64,000 bases of DNA from Streptomyces mutabilis (lineage in GTDB: Bacteria > Actinomycetota > Actinomycetes > Streptomycetales > Streptomycetaceae). Of this stretch, positions 38,601-47,242 are shown piece after piece. The position numbers and the translations under genes were made by a program. The stretch covers positions 1-64,000 of the forward strand of contig NZ_BMTT01000015.1 in assembly GCF_014649815.1 (NCBI RefSeq), read 5' to 3'. Under the pieces are notes generated by a model. The model saw only the letters and a list, made by a program, of their open reading frames with translations. It made no database searches and had not been told where the DNA came from. Position 1 is the stretch's first letter. The number at the start of each line of letters is the position of its first letter.

Positions 38601-38681
38601 GACGCAACACCGGTAGAGAGCAAGACCACGGATCCGACAACGGGTCCGAGAGATGGTTCAGGGGAGAGGGAAGCAAGGGTC

Positions 38682-38966
38682 ATGAGCGTGGTCCTGGATG
38701 TCGTCTACATCGCGCTGATGTGCTTCCTCATCGTGCTCATCTTCCGGTTGGTCATGGACTACGTCTTCCAGTTCGCCCGCTCGTGGCAACCCGGCAAGGC
38801 GATGGTGGTCGTTCTTGAGGCCACCTACACTGTCACCGATCCACCGTTGAAGCTTCTGCGGCGGTTCATCCCGCCGCTGCGTCTCGGGGGCGTGGCGCTC
38901 GACCTGTCCTTCTTCGTACTGATGATCATCGTCTACATCCTGATCGCGATCGTGAGCCGGCTGTGA
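38682..38966 (+). CDS. YggT-family membrane protein (YlmG)
   Basis: A 94-residue membrane protein with two hydrophobic segments (VVYIALMCFLIVLIFRLVMD, about 5-24, and LSFFVLMIIVYILIAIV, about 74-90). The YggT core WQPGKAMVVVLEATYTVTDPPL and the basic RRFIPPLRLGGV lie between them. It is the ylmG slot of the Gram-positive sepF-ylmG-divIVA order and is thought to act in envelope or division processes. The ATG is preceded by AGGGAAGCAAGGG. Confidence 0.92.
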   Translation: MSVVLDVVYIALMCFLIVLIFRLVMDYVFQFARSWQPGKAMVVVLEATYTVTDPPLKLLRRFIPPLRLGGVALDLSFFVLMIIVYILIAIVSRL

Positions 38967-39021
38967 GCGATGAGAGAGATACGGGCTTGCCGAATGCCGA
39001 CGACAACGTTGAGGTGAAGAG

Positions 39022-40227
39022 ATGCCGTTGACCCCCGAGGACGTGCGGAACAAGCAGTTCACGACCGTCCGCCTCCGAGAAGGCTATGACGAGGACGAGG
39101 TCGATGCCTTCCTCGACGAGGTCGAAGCCGAACTGACCCGACTGCTCCGCGAGAACGAGGACCTGCGCGCCAAGCTGGCCGCGGCGACGCGCGCGGCCGC
39201 GCAGAACCAGCAGAACATGCGCAAGCCCCCGGAACCGCCGCAGGATCAGCAGCAGCACCAGCAGCAGCACCAGCAGCAGCAGCACCAGCAGCAGGGCCCG
39301 CCGCAGCAGGGCGGTATGCCGCAGCAGGGCATGCGAGGTCCCGGCGCTCCGGTGCCCGCCGGCATATCGGGCCCGCCGCAGCAGCAGATGGGTGGCCCCA
39401 TGGGTGGTCCGCCCCAGCTGCCGAGCGGTGCCCCGCAGCTGCCCGCCGGCCCCGGCGGTCAGGGTGGCCCGCAGGGCCCCGGCCCGATGGGCCAGGGTCC
39501 GGGACCGATGGGCCAGGGCGGCCCCGGTCCGATGCAGGGCCAGATGGGCCCCGGCCCGATGGGCGGCCCCATGGGCGGTCCGCAGGGTCCCGGTGGTCCC
39601 GGCGGCATGCCCGGTCAGGGCGGCCCCGGCGGCGACAGTGCCGCCCGTGTCCTGTCGCTGGCCCAGCAGACCGCCGATCAGGCGATCGCCGAGGCCCGTT
39701 CCGAGGCCAACAAGATCGTCGGCGAGGCGCGTTCGCGTGCCGAGGGTCTGGAGCGGGACGCCCGTGCCAAGGCCGATGCCCTGGAGCGGGACGCGCAGGA
39801 GAAGCACCGTGTCGCGATGGGCTCCCTGGAGTCCGCACGCGCCACGCTGGAGCGCAAGGTCGAAGACCTGCGCGGCTTCGAGCGCGAGTACCGGACGCGA
39901 CTGAAGTCGTACCTGGAGTCGCAGCTGCGTCAGCTGGAGACCCAGGCGGACGACTCGCTCGCCCCGCCGCGTACGCCCGCGACGGCCTCCCTGCCGCCGT
40001 CCCCGGCGCCCTCGATGGCACCGGCCGGCGCCAGTGCCCCGTCCTACGGCGGCAACCAGTCGATGGGCAGCGGGCCGAGCCAGAACGGTCCGTCCTACGG
40101 CGGCCAGCAGCAGATGTCGCCGGCGATGACCCAGCCGATGGCACCGGTGCGGCCGCAGGGGCCGTCGCCGATGGGGCAGGCGCCCTCGCCGATGCGCGGG
40201 TTCCTGATCGACGAGGACGACAACTGA
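39022..40227 (+). CDS. divIVA: Polar growth determinant DivIVA
   Basis: DivIVA is a coiled-coil protein that marks hyphal tips and drives polar wall growth in Streptomyces; it is essential there (literature). The 401-residue protein has the conserved N-terminal lipid-binding domain [20 protein letters not shown] and a first coiled coil to about residue 65. A low-complexity Gln/His then Gly/Pro/Met linker (about 70-205), a second coiled coil (about 210-310, [20 protein letters not shown] and onwards) and a Pro/Ser/Met-rich tail follow. The linker is a special feature of Streptomyces DivIVA. It is the last gene of the dcw region, before a strong terminator. Confidence 0.96.
   Translation: MPLTPEDVRNKQFTTVRLREGYDEDEVDAFLDEVEAELTRLLRENEDLRAKLAAATRAAAQNQQNMRKPPEPPQDQQQHQQQHQQQQHQQQGPPQQGGMPQQGMRGPGAPVPAGISGPPQQQMGGPMGGPPQLPSGAPQLPAGPGGQGGPQGPGPMGQGPGPMGQGGPGPMQGQMGPGPMGGPMGGPQGPGGPGGMPGQGGPGGDSAARVLSLAQQTADQAIAEARSEANKIVGEARSRAEGLERDARAKADALERDAQEKHRVAMGSLESARATLERKVEDLRGFEREYRTRLKSYLESQLRQLETQADDSLAPPRTPATASLPPSPAPSMAPAGASAPSYGGNQSMGSGPSQNGPSYGGQQQMSPAMTQPMAPVRPQGPSPMGQAPSPMRGFLIDEDDN
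39243..39630 (+). repeat. Low-complexity CAG and GGC-rich coding tract in divIVA
   Basis: CAG/CAC-rich runs (39245-39310) encode a Gln/His stretch. Repeating blocks built on GGCCCG and ATGGGC follow, encoding Gly-Pro-Met repeats. It is a length-variable, slippage-prone tract within one intact reading frame. Confidence 0.7.
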
Positions 40228-40260
40228 TCCGTAGTACGGCGTAGCCGTCGGCAGCGTTCA

Positions 40261-40298
40261 GGGCGGGCCCCGGGTTTCTGACCCGGGGCCCGCCCTTT
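40261..40298 (+). terminator. Strong terminator after divIVA
   Basis: GGGCGGGCCCCGGGT (40261-40275) and its perfect complement (40281-40295) enclose the 5-nt loop TTCTG and are followed by TTT. The stem is 15 bp with GC-rich pairs and lies 33 bp after the divIVA stop. Confidence 0.92.
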
Positions 40299-40427
40299 CG
40301 TGTGCCGTCGTAGCTTCGTGCATCGTGTCTCCCCCGGTGCCTGAACGGCCTGGGAGGTACCTTCAGGGCGGCACGGGTGGGCGCAGCGGCACCCACCCCC
40401 TTGGCCCGCACCGACAGACAGCACAGA

Positions 40428-40460
40428 GCCCGGCGTCCCTCACGTGGAGGGCGGCCGGGC
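40428..40460 (-). terminator. Hairpin after ileS
   Basis: GCCCGGC (40428-40434) pairs with GCCGGGC (40454-40460). A second inner stem CCCTC/GAGGG follows after a 2-nt internal loop. It lies 19 bp past the ileS stop on the minus strand. Confidence 0.65.
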
Positions 40461-40478
40461 CCGGGTGCCGCTAGGCGG

Positions 40479-43400
40479 CTACTGCTTGCGAAGGCGGAAC
40501 GTCAGGGACAGCCCCTCGTCCGTGAACGGCTCCCCGTACGCGTCGTCCGCCTCGCCCCGCGTGAAGTCCGTCGCCAGGACCTCGTCCGAGATCAGACCCG
40601 CGTGCTCGGTCAGGGCCGCGACCGTCGCCTCGTCCGTGGCCGTCCACCGCAGCGCGATCCGGTCGGCGACGTCCAACCCGCTGTTCTTGCGGGCCTCCTG
40701 GATCAGCCGGATCGCGTCCCGGGCGAGGCCCGCGCGGCGCAGCTCCTCCGTGATCTCCAGGTCCAGCGCCACCGTCGCGCCGGAGTCGGAGGCGACCGAC
40801 CAGCCCTCGCGCGGCGTCTCCGTGATGATCACCTCGTCCGGGGCGAGGGCGACCGTCTCACCGTCGACCTCCACCGACGCCGTGCCCTCGCGCAGCGCGA
40901 GGGAGAGCGCCGCGGCGTCCGCGTTCGCGACGGCCTTCGCGACGTCCTGGACGCGCTTGCCGAACCGCTTGCCCAACGCACGGAAGTTGGCCTTCGCGGT
41001 CGTGTCGACCAGTGAGTCGCCGACCTCGCTCAGCGACGCGAGCGACTCGACGTTCAGCTCCTCGGTGATCTGCGTGCGCAGCTCGGGGGAGAGTGCGTCG
41101 AAGCCGGTCACCCCGATCAGCGCGCGGCTGAGCGGCTGGCGGGTCTTGACGCCCGACTCCGCGCGCGTGGCGCGGCCCAGCTCGACCAGGCGGCGCACCA
41201 GCACCATCTGCTTCGACAGCTCGGGGTCGATCGCCGTGAGGTCGGCCTCCGGCCACGACGACAGGTGCACGGACTCCGGCGCCTCCGGGGTGACCGGCAC
41301 GACCAGGTCCTGCCAGACGCGCTCGGTGATGAACGGCGTCAGCGGCGCCATCAGCTTGGTGACCGTCTCGACCACCTCGTGCAGCGTGCGCAGCGCGGCC
41401 TTGTCGCCCTGCCAGAAGCGGCGGCGCGAGCGGCGGACGTACCAGTTGGACAGGTCGTCGACGAACGCGGACAGCAGCTTGCCGGCGCGCTGGGTGTCGT
41501 AGGCGTCCAGCGCCTGGGTGACCTGGTCGGTGAGCGCGTGCAGCTCGGACAGCAGCCAGCGGTCCAGCACCGGGCGGTGGGCCGGTGCCGGGTCGGCTTC
41601 GCTCGGCGCCCAGCCCGTGGTGCGGGCGTACAGGGCCTGGAAGGCGACCGTGTTCCAGTAGGTGAGGAGCGTCTTGCGGACGACCTCCTGGATGGTGCCG
41701 TGGCCGACGCGGCGGGCCGCCCACGGGGAGCCGCCGGCCGCCATGAACCAGCGGACGGCGTCGGCGCCGTGCTGGTCCATCAGCGGGATCGGCTGCAGGA
41801 TGTTGCCCAGGTGCTTGGACATCTTGCGGCCGTCCTCGGCGAGGATGTGACCGAGGCAGACCACGTTCTCGTACGAGGACTTGTCGAAGACCAGGGTGCC
41901 GACCGCCATCAGCGTGTAGAACCAGCCGCGGGTCTGGTCGATGGCCTCGCAGATGAATTGCGCCGGGTACCGGGACTCGAACAGTTCCTTGTTCTTGTAC
42001 GGGTAGCCCCACTGCGCGAACGGCATCGATCCCGAGTCGTACCAGGCGTCGATGACCTCGGGCACGCGCACCGCTTCGAGGGAGCAGCCCTCGTGGGTGC
42101 AGGTGAAGGTGACGTCGTCGATGTACGGGCGGTGCGGGTCCAGCTCCGACTGGTCGGTGCCGGACAGTTCGGTGAGCTCCGCGCGGGAGCCGACGCAGGT
42201 GAGGTGGTTCTCCTCGCAGCGCCAGATCGGCAGCGGGGTGCCCCAGTAGCGATTGCGGGAGAGCGCCCAGTCGATGTTGTTGTTCAGCCAGTCGCCGTAG
42301 CGGCCGTGCTTGACCGAGTCCGGGAACCAGTTGGTCCCCTCGTTCTCCGCCAGGAGACGGTCCTTGATCTCCGTGGTGCGGATGTACCAGGACGGCTGGG
42401 CGTAGTAGAGCAGCGCGGTGTGGCAGCGCCAGCAGTGCGGGTAGCTGTGCTCGTACGGGATGTGCTTGAAGAGCAGGCCCCGGGTGTCCAGGTCCTCGGT
42501 CAGCTTCTCGTCGGCCTTCTTGAAGAAGACGCCGCCGACCAGCGCCAGGCCCTCCTCGAATGTGCCGTCCGGGCGGACCGGGTTGACCACGGGCAGGCCG
42601 TAGGAGCGGCAGACCTTGAGGTCGTCCTCACCGAAGGCGGGGGACTGGTGGACCAGACCCGTGCCGTCCTCGGTGGTGACGTAATCCGCGTTCACCACGT
42701 AGTGCGCCGGCGCCGGGAACCCCACCAGCTCGAAGGGCCGCTGGTACGTCCAGTGCTCCATCTCGGCGCCGGTGAAGGACTGCCCGGTGGTCTCCCAGCC
42801 CTCGCCGAGGGCCTTGGCGACGAGGGGCTCGGCGACGACCAGCTTCTCCTCGCCGTTCGTCGCGACGACGTAGGTCACCTCGGGGTGCGCCGCGACCGCC
42901 GTGTTGGAGACCAGCGTCCAGGGAGTGGTCGTCCAGATCAGGAGCGCGGCCTCGCCGGCCAGCGGGCCGGAGGTGAGCGGGAAGCGGACGTAGACGGACG
43001 GGTCGACGACCGTCTCGTAGCCCTGCGCCAGCTCGTGGTCGGACAGACCGGTGCCGCAGCGGGGGCACCAGGGGGCGACGCGGTGGTCCTGGACCAGCAG
43101 GCCCTTGTCGAAGATCGTCTTCAGCGACCACCAGACGGACTCGATGTACTCCGGGTCCATCGTGCGGTACGGGTTCTGGAGGTCGGCCCAGTAGCCCATG
43201 CGGGTCGTGAGCTCCTCGAAGGCGTCGGTGTGGCGGGTCACCGATTCGCGGCACTTGGCGTTGAACTCGGCGATGCCGTACGCCTCGATGTCCTGCTTGC
43301 CGGAGAAGCCCAGCTCCTTCTCCACCGCCAGCTCCACCGGCAGGCCGTGGCAGTCCCAGCCGGCCTTGCGGCCCACGTGGTAGCCGCGCATGGTGCGGAA

Positions 43401-43625
43401 GCGGGGGAAGACGTCCTTGAAGACGCGCGCCTCGATGTGGTGGGCACCCGGCATGCCGTTGGCGGTGGGCGGGCCCTCGTAGAACACCCACTCGGGGCGG
43501 CCCTCGGACTGCTCCAGGCTCTTGGCGAAGATCTTCTGCTCGCGCCAGAAGTCGAGCACCGCGTGTTCGAGCGCGGGCAGGTCGACCTGGGCGGGCACCT
43601 GGCGGTACTGCGGCTGCGTATTCAA
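40479..43625 (-). CDS. ileS: Isoleucyl-tRNA synthetase, eukaryotic-like type (IleRS2)
   Basis: IleS charges tRNA-Ile. The 1048-residue protein is class I with a long C-terminal tail, as in type 2 (eukaryotic-like) IleRS. The HIGH-type signature reads G60-A-H-H63 (PTANGMPGAHHI) rather than HxGH, and the second signature is KMSKH (601-605). Editing and zinc-type regions follow the family order. The start is a TTG with GGAGGAAG 5 bp upstream; an in-frame ATG further up lies inside the T-box leader and is rejected. It is transcribed convergently with divIVA, and a T-box precedes it. Confidence 0.95.
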   Translation of the reverse strand: MNTQPQYRQVPAQVDLPALEHAVLDFWREQKIFAKSLEQSEGRPEWVFYEGPPTANGMPGAHHIEARVFKDVFPRFRTMRGYHVGRKAGWDCHGLPVELAVEKELGFSGKQDIEAYGIAEFNAKCRESVTRHTDAFEELTTRMGYWADLQNPYRTMDPEYIESVWWSLKTIFDKGLLVQDHRVAPWCPRCGTGLSDHELAQGYETVVDPSVYVRFPLTSGPLAGEAALLIWTTTPWTLVSNTAVAAHPEVTYVVATNGEEKLVVAEPLVAKALGEGWETTGQSFTGAEMEHWTYQRPFELVGFPAPAHYVVNADYVTTEDGTGLVHQSPAFGEDDLKVCRSYGLPVVNPVRPDGTFEEGLALVGGVFFKKADEKLTEDLDTRGLLFKHIPYEHSYPHCWRCHTALLYYAQPSWYIRTTEIKDRLLAENEGTNWFPDSVKHGRYGDWLNNNIDWALSRNRYWGTPLPIWRCEENHLTCVGSRAELTELSGTDQSELDPHRPYIDDVTFTCTHEGCSLEAVRVPEVIDAWYDSGSMPFAQWGYPYKNKELFESRYPAQFICEAIDQTRGWFYTLMAVGTLVFDKSSYENVVCLGHILAEDGRKMSKHLGNILQPIPLMDQHGADAVRWFMAAGGSPWAARRVGHGTIQEVVRKTLLTYWNTVAFQALYARTTGWAPSEADPAPAHRPVLDRWLLSELHALTDQVTQALDAYDTQRAGKLLSAFVDDLSNWYVRRSRRRFWQGDKAALRTLHEVVETVTKLMAPLTPFITERVWQDLVVPVTPEAPESVHLSSWPEADLTAIDPELSKQMVLVRRLVELGRATRAESGVKTRQPLSRALIGVTGFDALSPELRTQITEELNVESLASLSEVGDSLVDTTAKANFRALGKRFGKRVQDVAKAVANADAAALSLALREGTASVEVDGETVALAPDEVIITETPREGWSVASDSGATVALDLEITEELRRAGLARDAIRLIQEARKNSGLDVADRIALRWTATDEATVAALTEHAGLISDEVLATDFTRGEADDAYGEPFTDEGLSLTFRLRKQ

Positions 43626-43629
43626 CGAG

Positions 43630-43895
43630 CTTCCTCCGGCGGACGTGCTGCCTTCCGTCGGAGGGACGAGAGCCGTGCTCCCGCGGTACCACCCTCCTTG
43701 GCTCCCCGGTGCGTCGTGTGCGCCGGTGAGCCCCCTCATTGGGTCGCGAGCCGGTTCTACTCGCCTCGGCCGTCCTGGCCAGGGCTTTCTTCCGGCGGCT
43801 CCGGGGTGATCTTCACGTCGCGCTCGCCCCCGGGCTCACACCGTCCCCGGGTCGCTCTGGGCTGCGTACGCCGCTACTCGTCCCCATCCATGCTT
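43630..43895 (-). promoter_or_regulatory. Isoleucine T-box riboswitch of ileS
   Basis: On the minus strand the leader contains the T-box consensus AGGGTGGTACCGCGGG (about 43696-43681). An ATC isoleucine specifier triplet lies at 43810-43808 within GAAGATCACC. Between T-box and start, CCTCCG (43664-43659) is complementary to the CGGAGG of the ribosome binding site (about 43637-43632). Uncharged tRNA-Ile would free the ribosome binding site. This indicates translational control, as in other actinobacterial ileS T-boxes. Confidence 0.93.
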
Positions 43896-43907
43896 TTCGC
43901 TGCGCCC

Positions 43908-43913
43908 AGTGTA
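43908..43913 (-). promoter_or_regulatory. -10-like element for ileS
   Basis: TACACT on the minus strand lies just upstream of the T-box leader, so transcription would start near 43900. No convincing -35 was found. Confidence 0.35.
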
Positions 43914-44185
43914 CGGCGCCCCGCGGACAGCGGCCGACCGGTTTTCGCACGGTCAGCGGTGACCCGAATGCCGACGCCGGCGTTCGGCTTCGCGACGGGC
44001 CCGGCCGGGCCCCCGTCCGGCGGATTACAGGGCGGGGAGCTGGGCACAACGCATGCAAGTTCGCCGCGCGGCGCGCGGAGGGCGGGCGAATCGGGCGGCG
44101 TGCCCCGTTGCCGCGGGACCCGAGTCGATTTATCGTCCCAGCACGATTCGCGAGCAAGATCACAATATGTGAAGGGGCCGCGGCC

Positions 44186-44929
44186 ATGGTGGCGAAGAAG
44201 ACCGCCGGAGAGCAGCCGGAGGCGGCTGCGGAGAAGACCGCCGCCAAGAGGACGACGGCCAAGAAGGCAGTCGCCAAGAAGACGACGGCCAAGAAGACGA
44301 CGGCCAAGAAGAGCACGGCCAAGAAGAGCACGGCCAAGAGGGCCGCGGCCGGGAAGAGCACGAAGAGCGCGGCGAAGAAGACCGCGGCGAAGAAGAGCAC
44401 GTCCAAAAAGGCGGGCGCGGCGCAGGCCGCGGAGCAGACGGGAGCCACGACGGTGGTTGCGAAGAAGACTCCTGGTACGGCCACGGCGGCCAAGACGGCC
44501 GTTCCCAAGGCGCGCGGCGCCGCCGCCGAACCCGGCGACCTCGCGGTACGCCCCGGTGAGGAACCCTGGACCCCGGAGGAGGTCGAGGAGGCGCGCGGGG
44601 GACTGCAGTCCGAGGCCGACCGCCTGCGCACCGAGATCGACTCCTCCGAGCGGTCGCTCCAGGGCATGATGCGGGACTCCGGCGACGGAGCGGGCGACGA
44701 CGAGGCGGACACCGGCAGCAAGAACATCACGCGCGAGCACGAACTGGCGCTGGCGGCCACCGCGCGCGAGGTGCTCACCCAGACCGAGCGCGCCCTGGAA
44801 CGCCTGGACGCGGGTACCTACGGCCTGTGCGAGAACTGCGGCAACCCCATCGGCAAGGCGCGCATGCAGGCCTTCCCGAGGGCCACGCTGTGCGTCGAGT
44901 GCAAGCAGAAGCAGGAGCGCCGGTACTGA
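44186..44929 (+). CDS. DksA/TraR zinc-finger protein with histone H1-like Lys/Ala N-terminus
   Basis: A 247-residue fusion. Residues 1-85 are an H1-like repeat region built from AKK, TAKK and STAKK units, strongly basic and likely DNA or RNA binding. About 85-125 is a Pro/Ala linker. About 125-190 resembles the DksA coiled coil. The C-terminal zinc finger has C215, C218, C236 and C239 (CENCGNPIG and LCVEC). DksA-type proteins modulate RNA polymerase via the secondary channel; the H1-like tail suggests tethering to DNA. The ATG start lacks a strong ribosome binding site except GAAGGGG. It precedes lspA on the same strand. Confidence 0.88.
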   Translation: MVAKKTAGEQPEAAAEKTAAKRTTAKKAVAKKTTAKKTTAKKSTAKKSTAKRAAAGKSTKSAAKKTAAKKSTSKKAGAAQAAEQTGATTVVAKKTPGTATAAKTAVPKARGAAAEPGDLAVRPGEEPWTPEEVEEARGGLQSEADRLRTEIDSSERSLQGMMRDSGDGAGDDEADTGSKNITREHELALAATAREVLTQTERALERLDAGTYGLCENCGNPIGKARMQAFPRATLCVECKQKQERRY

Positions 44930-45038
44930 TCCGGCCCCGATCGTGCCGTTCCGCCTCCGGATGGGTCCTGAGCACGTGCGGGACGGAACGTGTGCCGTAC
45001 CCTCGTCCTCAGTCAGGTACCTAGGCTGAGGGACTCAC

Positions 45039-45635
45039 GTGGCAGAGGCGGAGCGCATCATCGGTACTCCGGACACCCCGGACGCGGCGGGGGACGGGCG
45101 GGAGCGGCCCGTCGCCGATCAGGAGCAGGCCCCGCAGGAGCGTCCCCGGGGCAAGCGGCGGGTCGCCGTACTGTTCGCGGTCGCCGCGTTCGCGTACCTC
45201 CTCGACCTGGTCAGCAAGATGATCGTGGTCGCCGAGCTGGAGCACCAGGAGCCCATCGAGATCGTCGGTGACTGGCTGCGGTTCGTGGCGATCCGCAACG
45301 CGGGCGCGGCCTTCGGCTTCGGCGAGGCCTTCACCGTCATCTTCACGGTGATCGCGGCGGCGGTGATCGTCGTGATCGCCCGCCTCGCGCGCAAGCTCTA
45401 CAGCGTGCCGTGGGCGATCGCCCTGGGCATGCTGCTCGGCGGCGCCCTCGGCAACCTCACCGACCGGATCTTCCGCTCGCCCGGCGTCTTCCAGGGCGCG
45501 GTGGTGGACTTCATCGCGCCCAAGCACTTCGCCGTCTTCAACCTCGCCGACTCGGCGATCGTGTGCGGCGGCATCCTGATCGTGATCCTCTCCTTCCGGG
45601 GCCTGGACCCGGACGGGACCGTCCACAAGGACTGA
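45039..45635 (+). CDS. lspA: Prolipoprotein signal peptidase LspA (SPase II)
   Basis: LspA is an aspartic protease that cleaves lipoprotein signal peptides in the membrane. The 198-residue protein has a hydrophilic N-terminal tail of about 40 residues, longer than usual, then four transmembrane helices. Catalytic residues are D142 (GNLTDR) and D171 (FNLADSAI), and the motif [10 protein letters not shown] is intact. The GTG start is used. It precedes an RluD-type gene, the classic lspA-rluD order. Confidence 0.95.
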   Translation: MAEAERIIGTPDTPDAAGDGRERPVADQEQAPQERPRGKRRVAVLFAVAAFAYLLDLVSKMIVVAELEHQEPIEIVGDWLRFVAIRNAGAAFGFGEAFTVIFTVIAAAVIVVIARLARKLYSVPWAIALGMLLGGALGNLTDRIFRSPGVFQGAVVDFIAPKHFAVFNLADSAIVCGGILIVILSFRGLDPDGTVHKD

Positions 45636-45699
45636 CCGGCCACCGGGACCGACCGTCCGCCGGCCCCGGTCGTCCACAGGACTGAGAGCGCGTTCGGGA

Positions 45700-46674
45700 G
45701 TGTCCGAGCCGTCCGGCATACTCGACGGGGTGAGCACGCTTCCCGAGATCCGCACCCTGCCCGTGCCCGACGGCCTGGAGGGCGAGCGCGTCGACGCCGC
45801 CATCTCCCGCATGTTCGGCTTTTCCCGTACCAAGGCCGCGGAGCTCGCCGCGGCGGGCAAGGTGCAGGTCGACGGATCGGTGGTCGGCAAGTCCGAGCGC
45901 GTCCACGGCGGCGCCTGGCTCGAGGTCGAGATGCCGCAGGCGCCCGCGCCGGTGCAGGTGGTCGCCGAGCCCGTCGAGGGCATGGAGATCGTGCACGACG
46001 ACGAGGACGTGGTCGTCATCGTCAAGCCGGTCGGCGTCGCCGCCCACCCGTCGCCGGGCTGGAGCGGCCCCACCGTCATCGGCGGACTGGCCGCCGCCGG
46101 CTACCGCATCTCCACCTCCGGCGCCGCGGAGCGGCAAGGCATCGTGCACCGCCTCGACGTGGGCACCTCCGGCCTGATGGCGGTCGCCAAGTCGGAGCGG
46201 GCGTACACCTCGCTCAAGCGCCAGTTCAAGGAGCGCACGGTCGACAAGCGCTACCACACGCTCGTGCAGGGCCACCCCGACCCGACCAGCGGCACCATCG
46301 ACGCCCCCATCGGCCGCCACCCCCAGCACGACTACAAGTGGGCCGTCACCGCCGAGGGCAAGCCCTCCGTCACGCACTACGACCTCATCGAGGCCTTCCG
46401 CGCCGCCTCCCTGCTCGACGTGAAGCTGGAGACCGGCCGCACCCACCAGATCCGCGTCCACATGGCCGCCCACCGCCACCCCTGCGTCGGCGACCTGACC
46501 TACGGCGCCGACCCGACCCTCGCCAAGCGGCTGCACCTGACCCGCCAGTGGCTGCACGCCGTGCGGCTCGGCTTCGAGCACCCCGGCGACGGCCAGTGGG
46601 TCGAGTACGCCAGCGACTACCCCGAGGACCTCCAGCAGGCCCTGGACCGGGTCCGCGAGGAGACCTACGCATGA
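45700..46674 (+). CDS. rluD: RluD-type pseudouridine synthase
   Basis: A 324-residue RluA/RluD-family enzyme that makes pseudouridine in rRNA, probably in the large subunit. It has an N-terminal S4-like RNA-binding domain ([18 protein letters not shown]) and the catalytic motif [11 protein letters not shown], where D153 is the nucleophile. The C-terminal region has [20 protein letters not shown], a family hallmark. The start may be the GTG at 45700 or one ten codons later. The stop overlaps the next start by 4 bp. The site specificity (RluD, RluA or RluC) cannot be fixed from sequence. Confidence 0.9.
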   Translation: MSEPSGILDGVSTLPEIRTLPVPDGLEGERVDAAISRMFGFSRTKAAELAAAGKVQVDGSVVGKSERVHGGAWLEVEMPQAPAPVQVVAEPVEGMEIVHDDEDVVVIVKPVGVAAHPSPGWSGPTVIGGLAAAGYRISTSGAAERQGIVHRLDVGTSGLMAVAKSERAYTSLKRQFKERTVDKRYHTLVQGHPDPTSGTIDAPIGRHPQHDYKWAVTAEGKPSVTHYDLIEAFRAASLLDVKLETGRTHQIRVHMAAHRHPCVGDLTYGADPTLAKRLHLTRQWLHAVRLGFEHPGDGQWVEYASDYPEDLQQALDRVREETYA

Positions 46675-47153
46675 GCGGCCCGTCGCAGCCGCCGTCCTAC
46701 CGGGTGCGGGTCGCCGAGGACGCCGCCGACCGCGAGATGTGCTTCGCCGTGCGCAAGGAAGTCTTCGTCGCCGAGCAGGAGGTCCCCGAGGACATCGAGT
46801 ACGACGCCTACGACGCCGTCGCCGTGCACGTCCTCGCGGTGCGGGAGGACGGCACACCCCTGGGCACCGGCCGGCTGCTGCACGGAGCGCCCGCCGCGGC
46901 GAAGACCGGCGGCGAGGCGGCCGTCGGCTCCCTGGGTCGGCTCGCGGTGACCCGGGAGGCCCGCGGACTGGGCGTCGGGGCCGCCCTGGTGCGGGCCGTC
47001 GAGGAGGCGGCACGCGCACGCGGACTCACCGCCGTGGACCTGCACGCGCAGACCCACGCCCTGGGTTTCTACGAGCGACTGGGGTACGAGGCGTACGGAC
47101 CCGAGTTCTCCGACGCCGGGATACCCCACCGCGCAATGCGGCGCGCCCTGTAG
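46671..47153 (+). CDS. GNAT-family N-acetyltransferase
   Basis: A 160-residue GCN5-type acetyltransferase. The acetyl-CoA-binding segment is [23 protein letters not shown] (about 85-107), with the R/Q-x-x-G-x-G/A motif. The C-terminal [23 protein letters not shown] resembles ElaA/YkkB-like family members. It overlaps the pseudouridine synthase by 4 bp, so it is translated with it. The substrate is unknown. Confidence 0.88.
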   Translation: MSGPSQPPSYRVRVAEDAADREMCFAVRKEVFVAEQEVPEDIEYDAYDAVAVHVLAVREDGTPLGTGRLLHGAPAAAKTGGEAAVGSLGRLAVTREARGLGVGAALVRAVEEAARARGLTAVDLHAQTHALGFYERLGYEAYGPEFSDAGIPHRAMRRAL

Positions 47154-47242
47154 CAGGAGGTGCCGTACGGGCTGGTGGGGCCGGTGACGTGACAGGCTTG
47201 AAGCCCGCCGTGTGATGCCGAGACCCCACCGGAGCGGTGACC

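Noticed and set aside
39228-39320. CAG-rich tract considered as a mobile or CRISPR-like repeat
   Set aside because: It is part of the intact divIVA reading frame and encodes a Gln/His linker; there are no spacers.
43626-43739. N-terminal extension of ileS starting at an in-frame ATG
   Set aside because: It lies inside the T-box leader. The TTG at 43625 has a strong ribosome binding site and starts at the conserved N-terminus.
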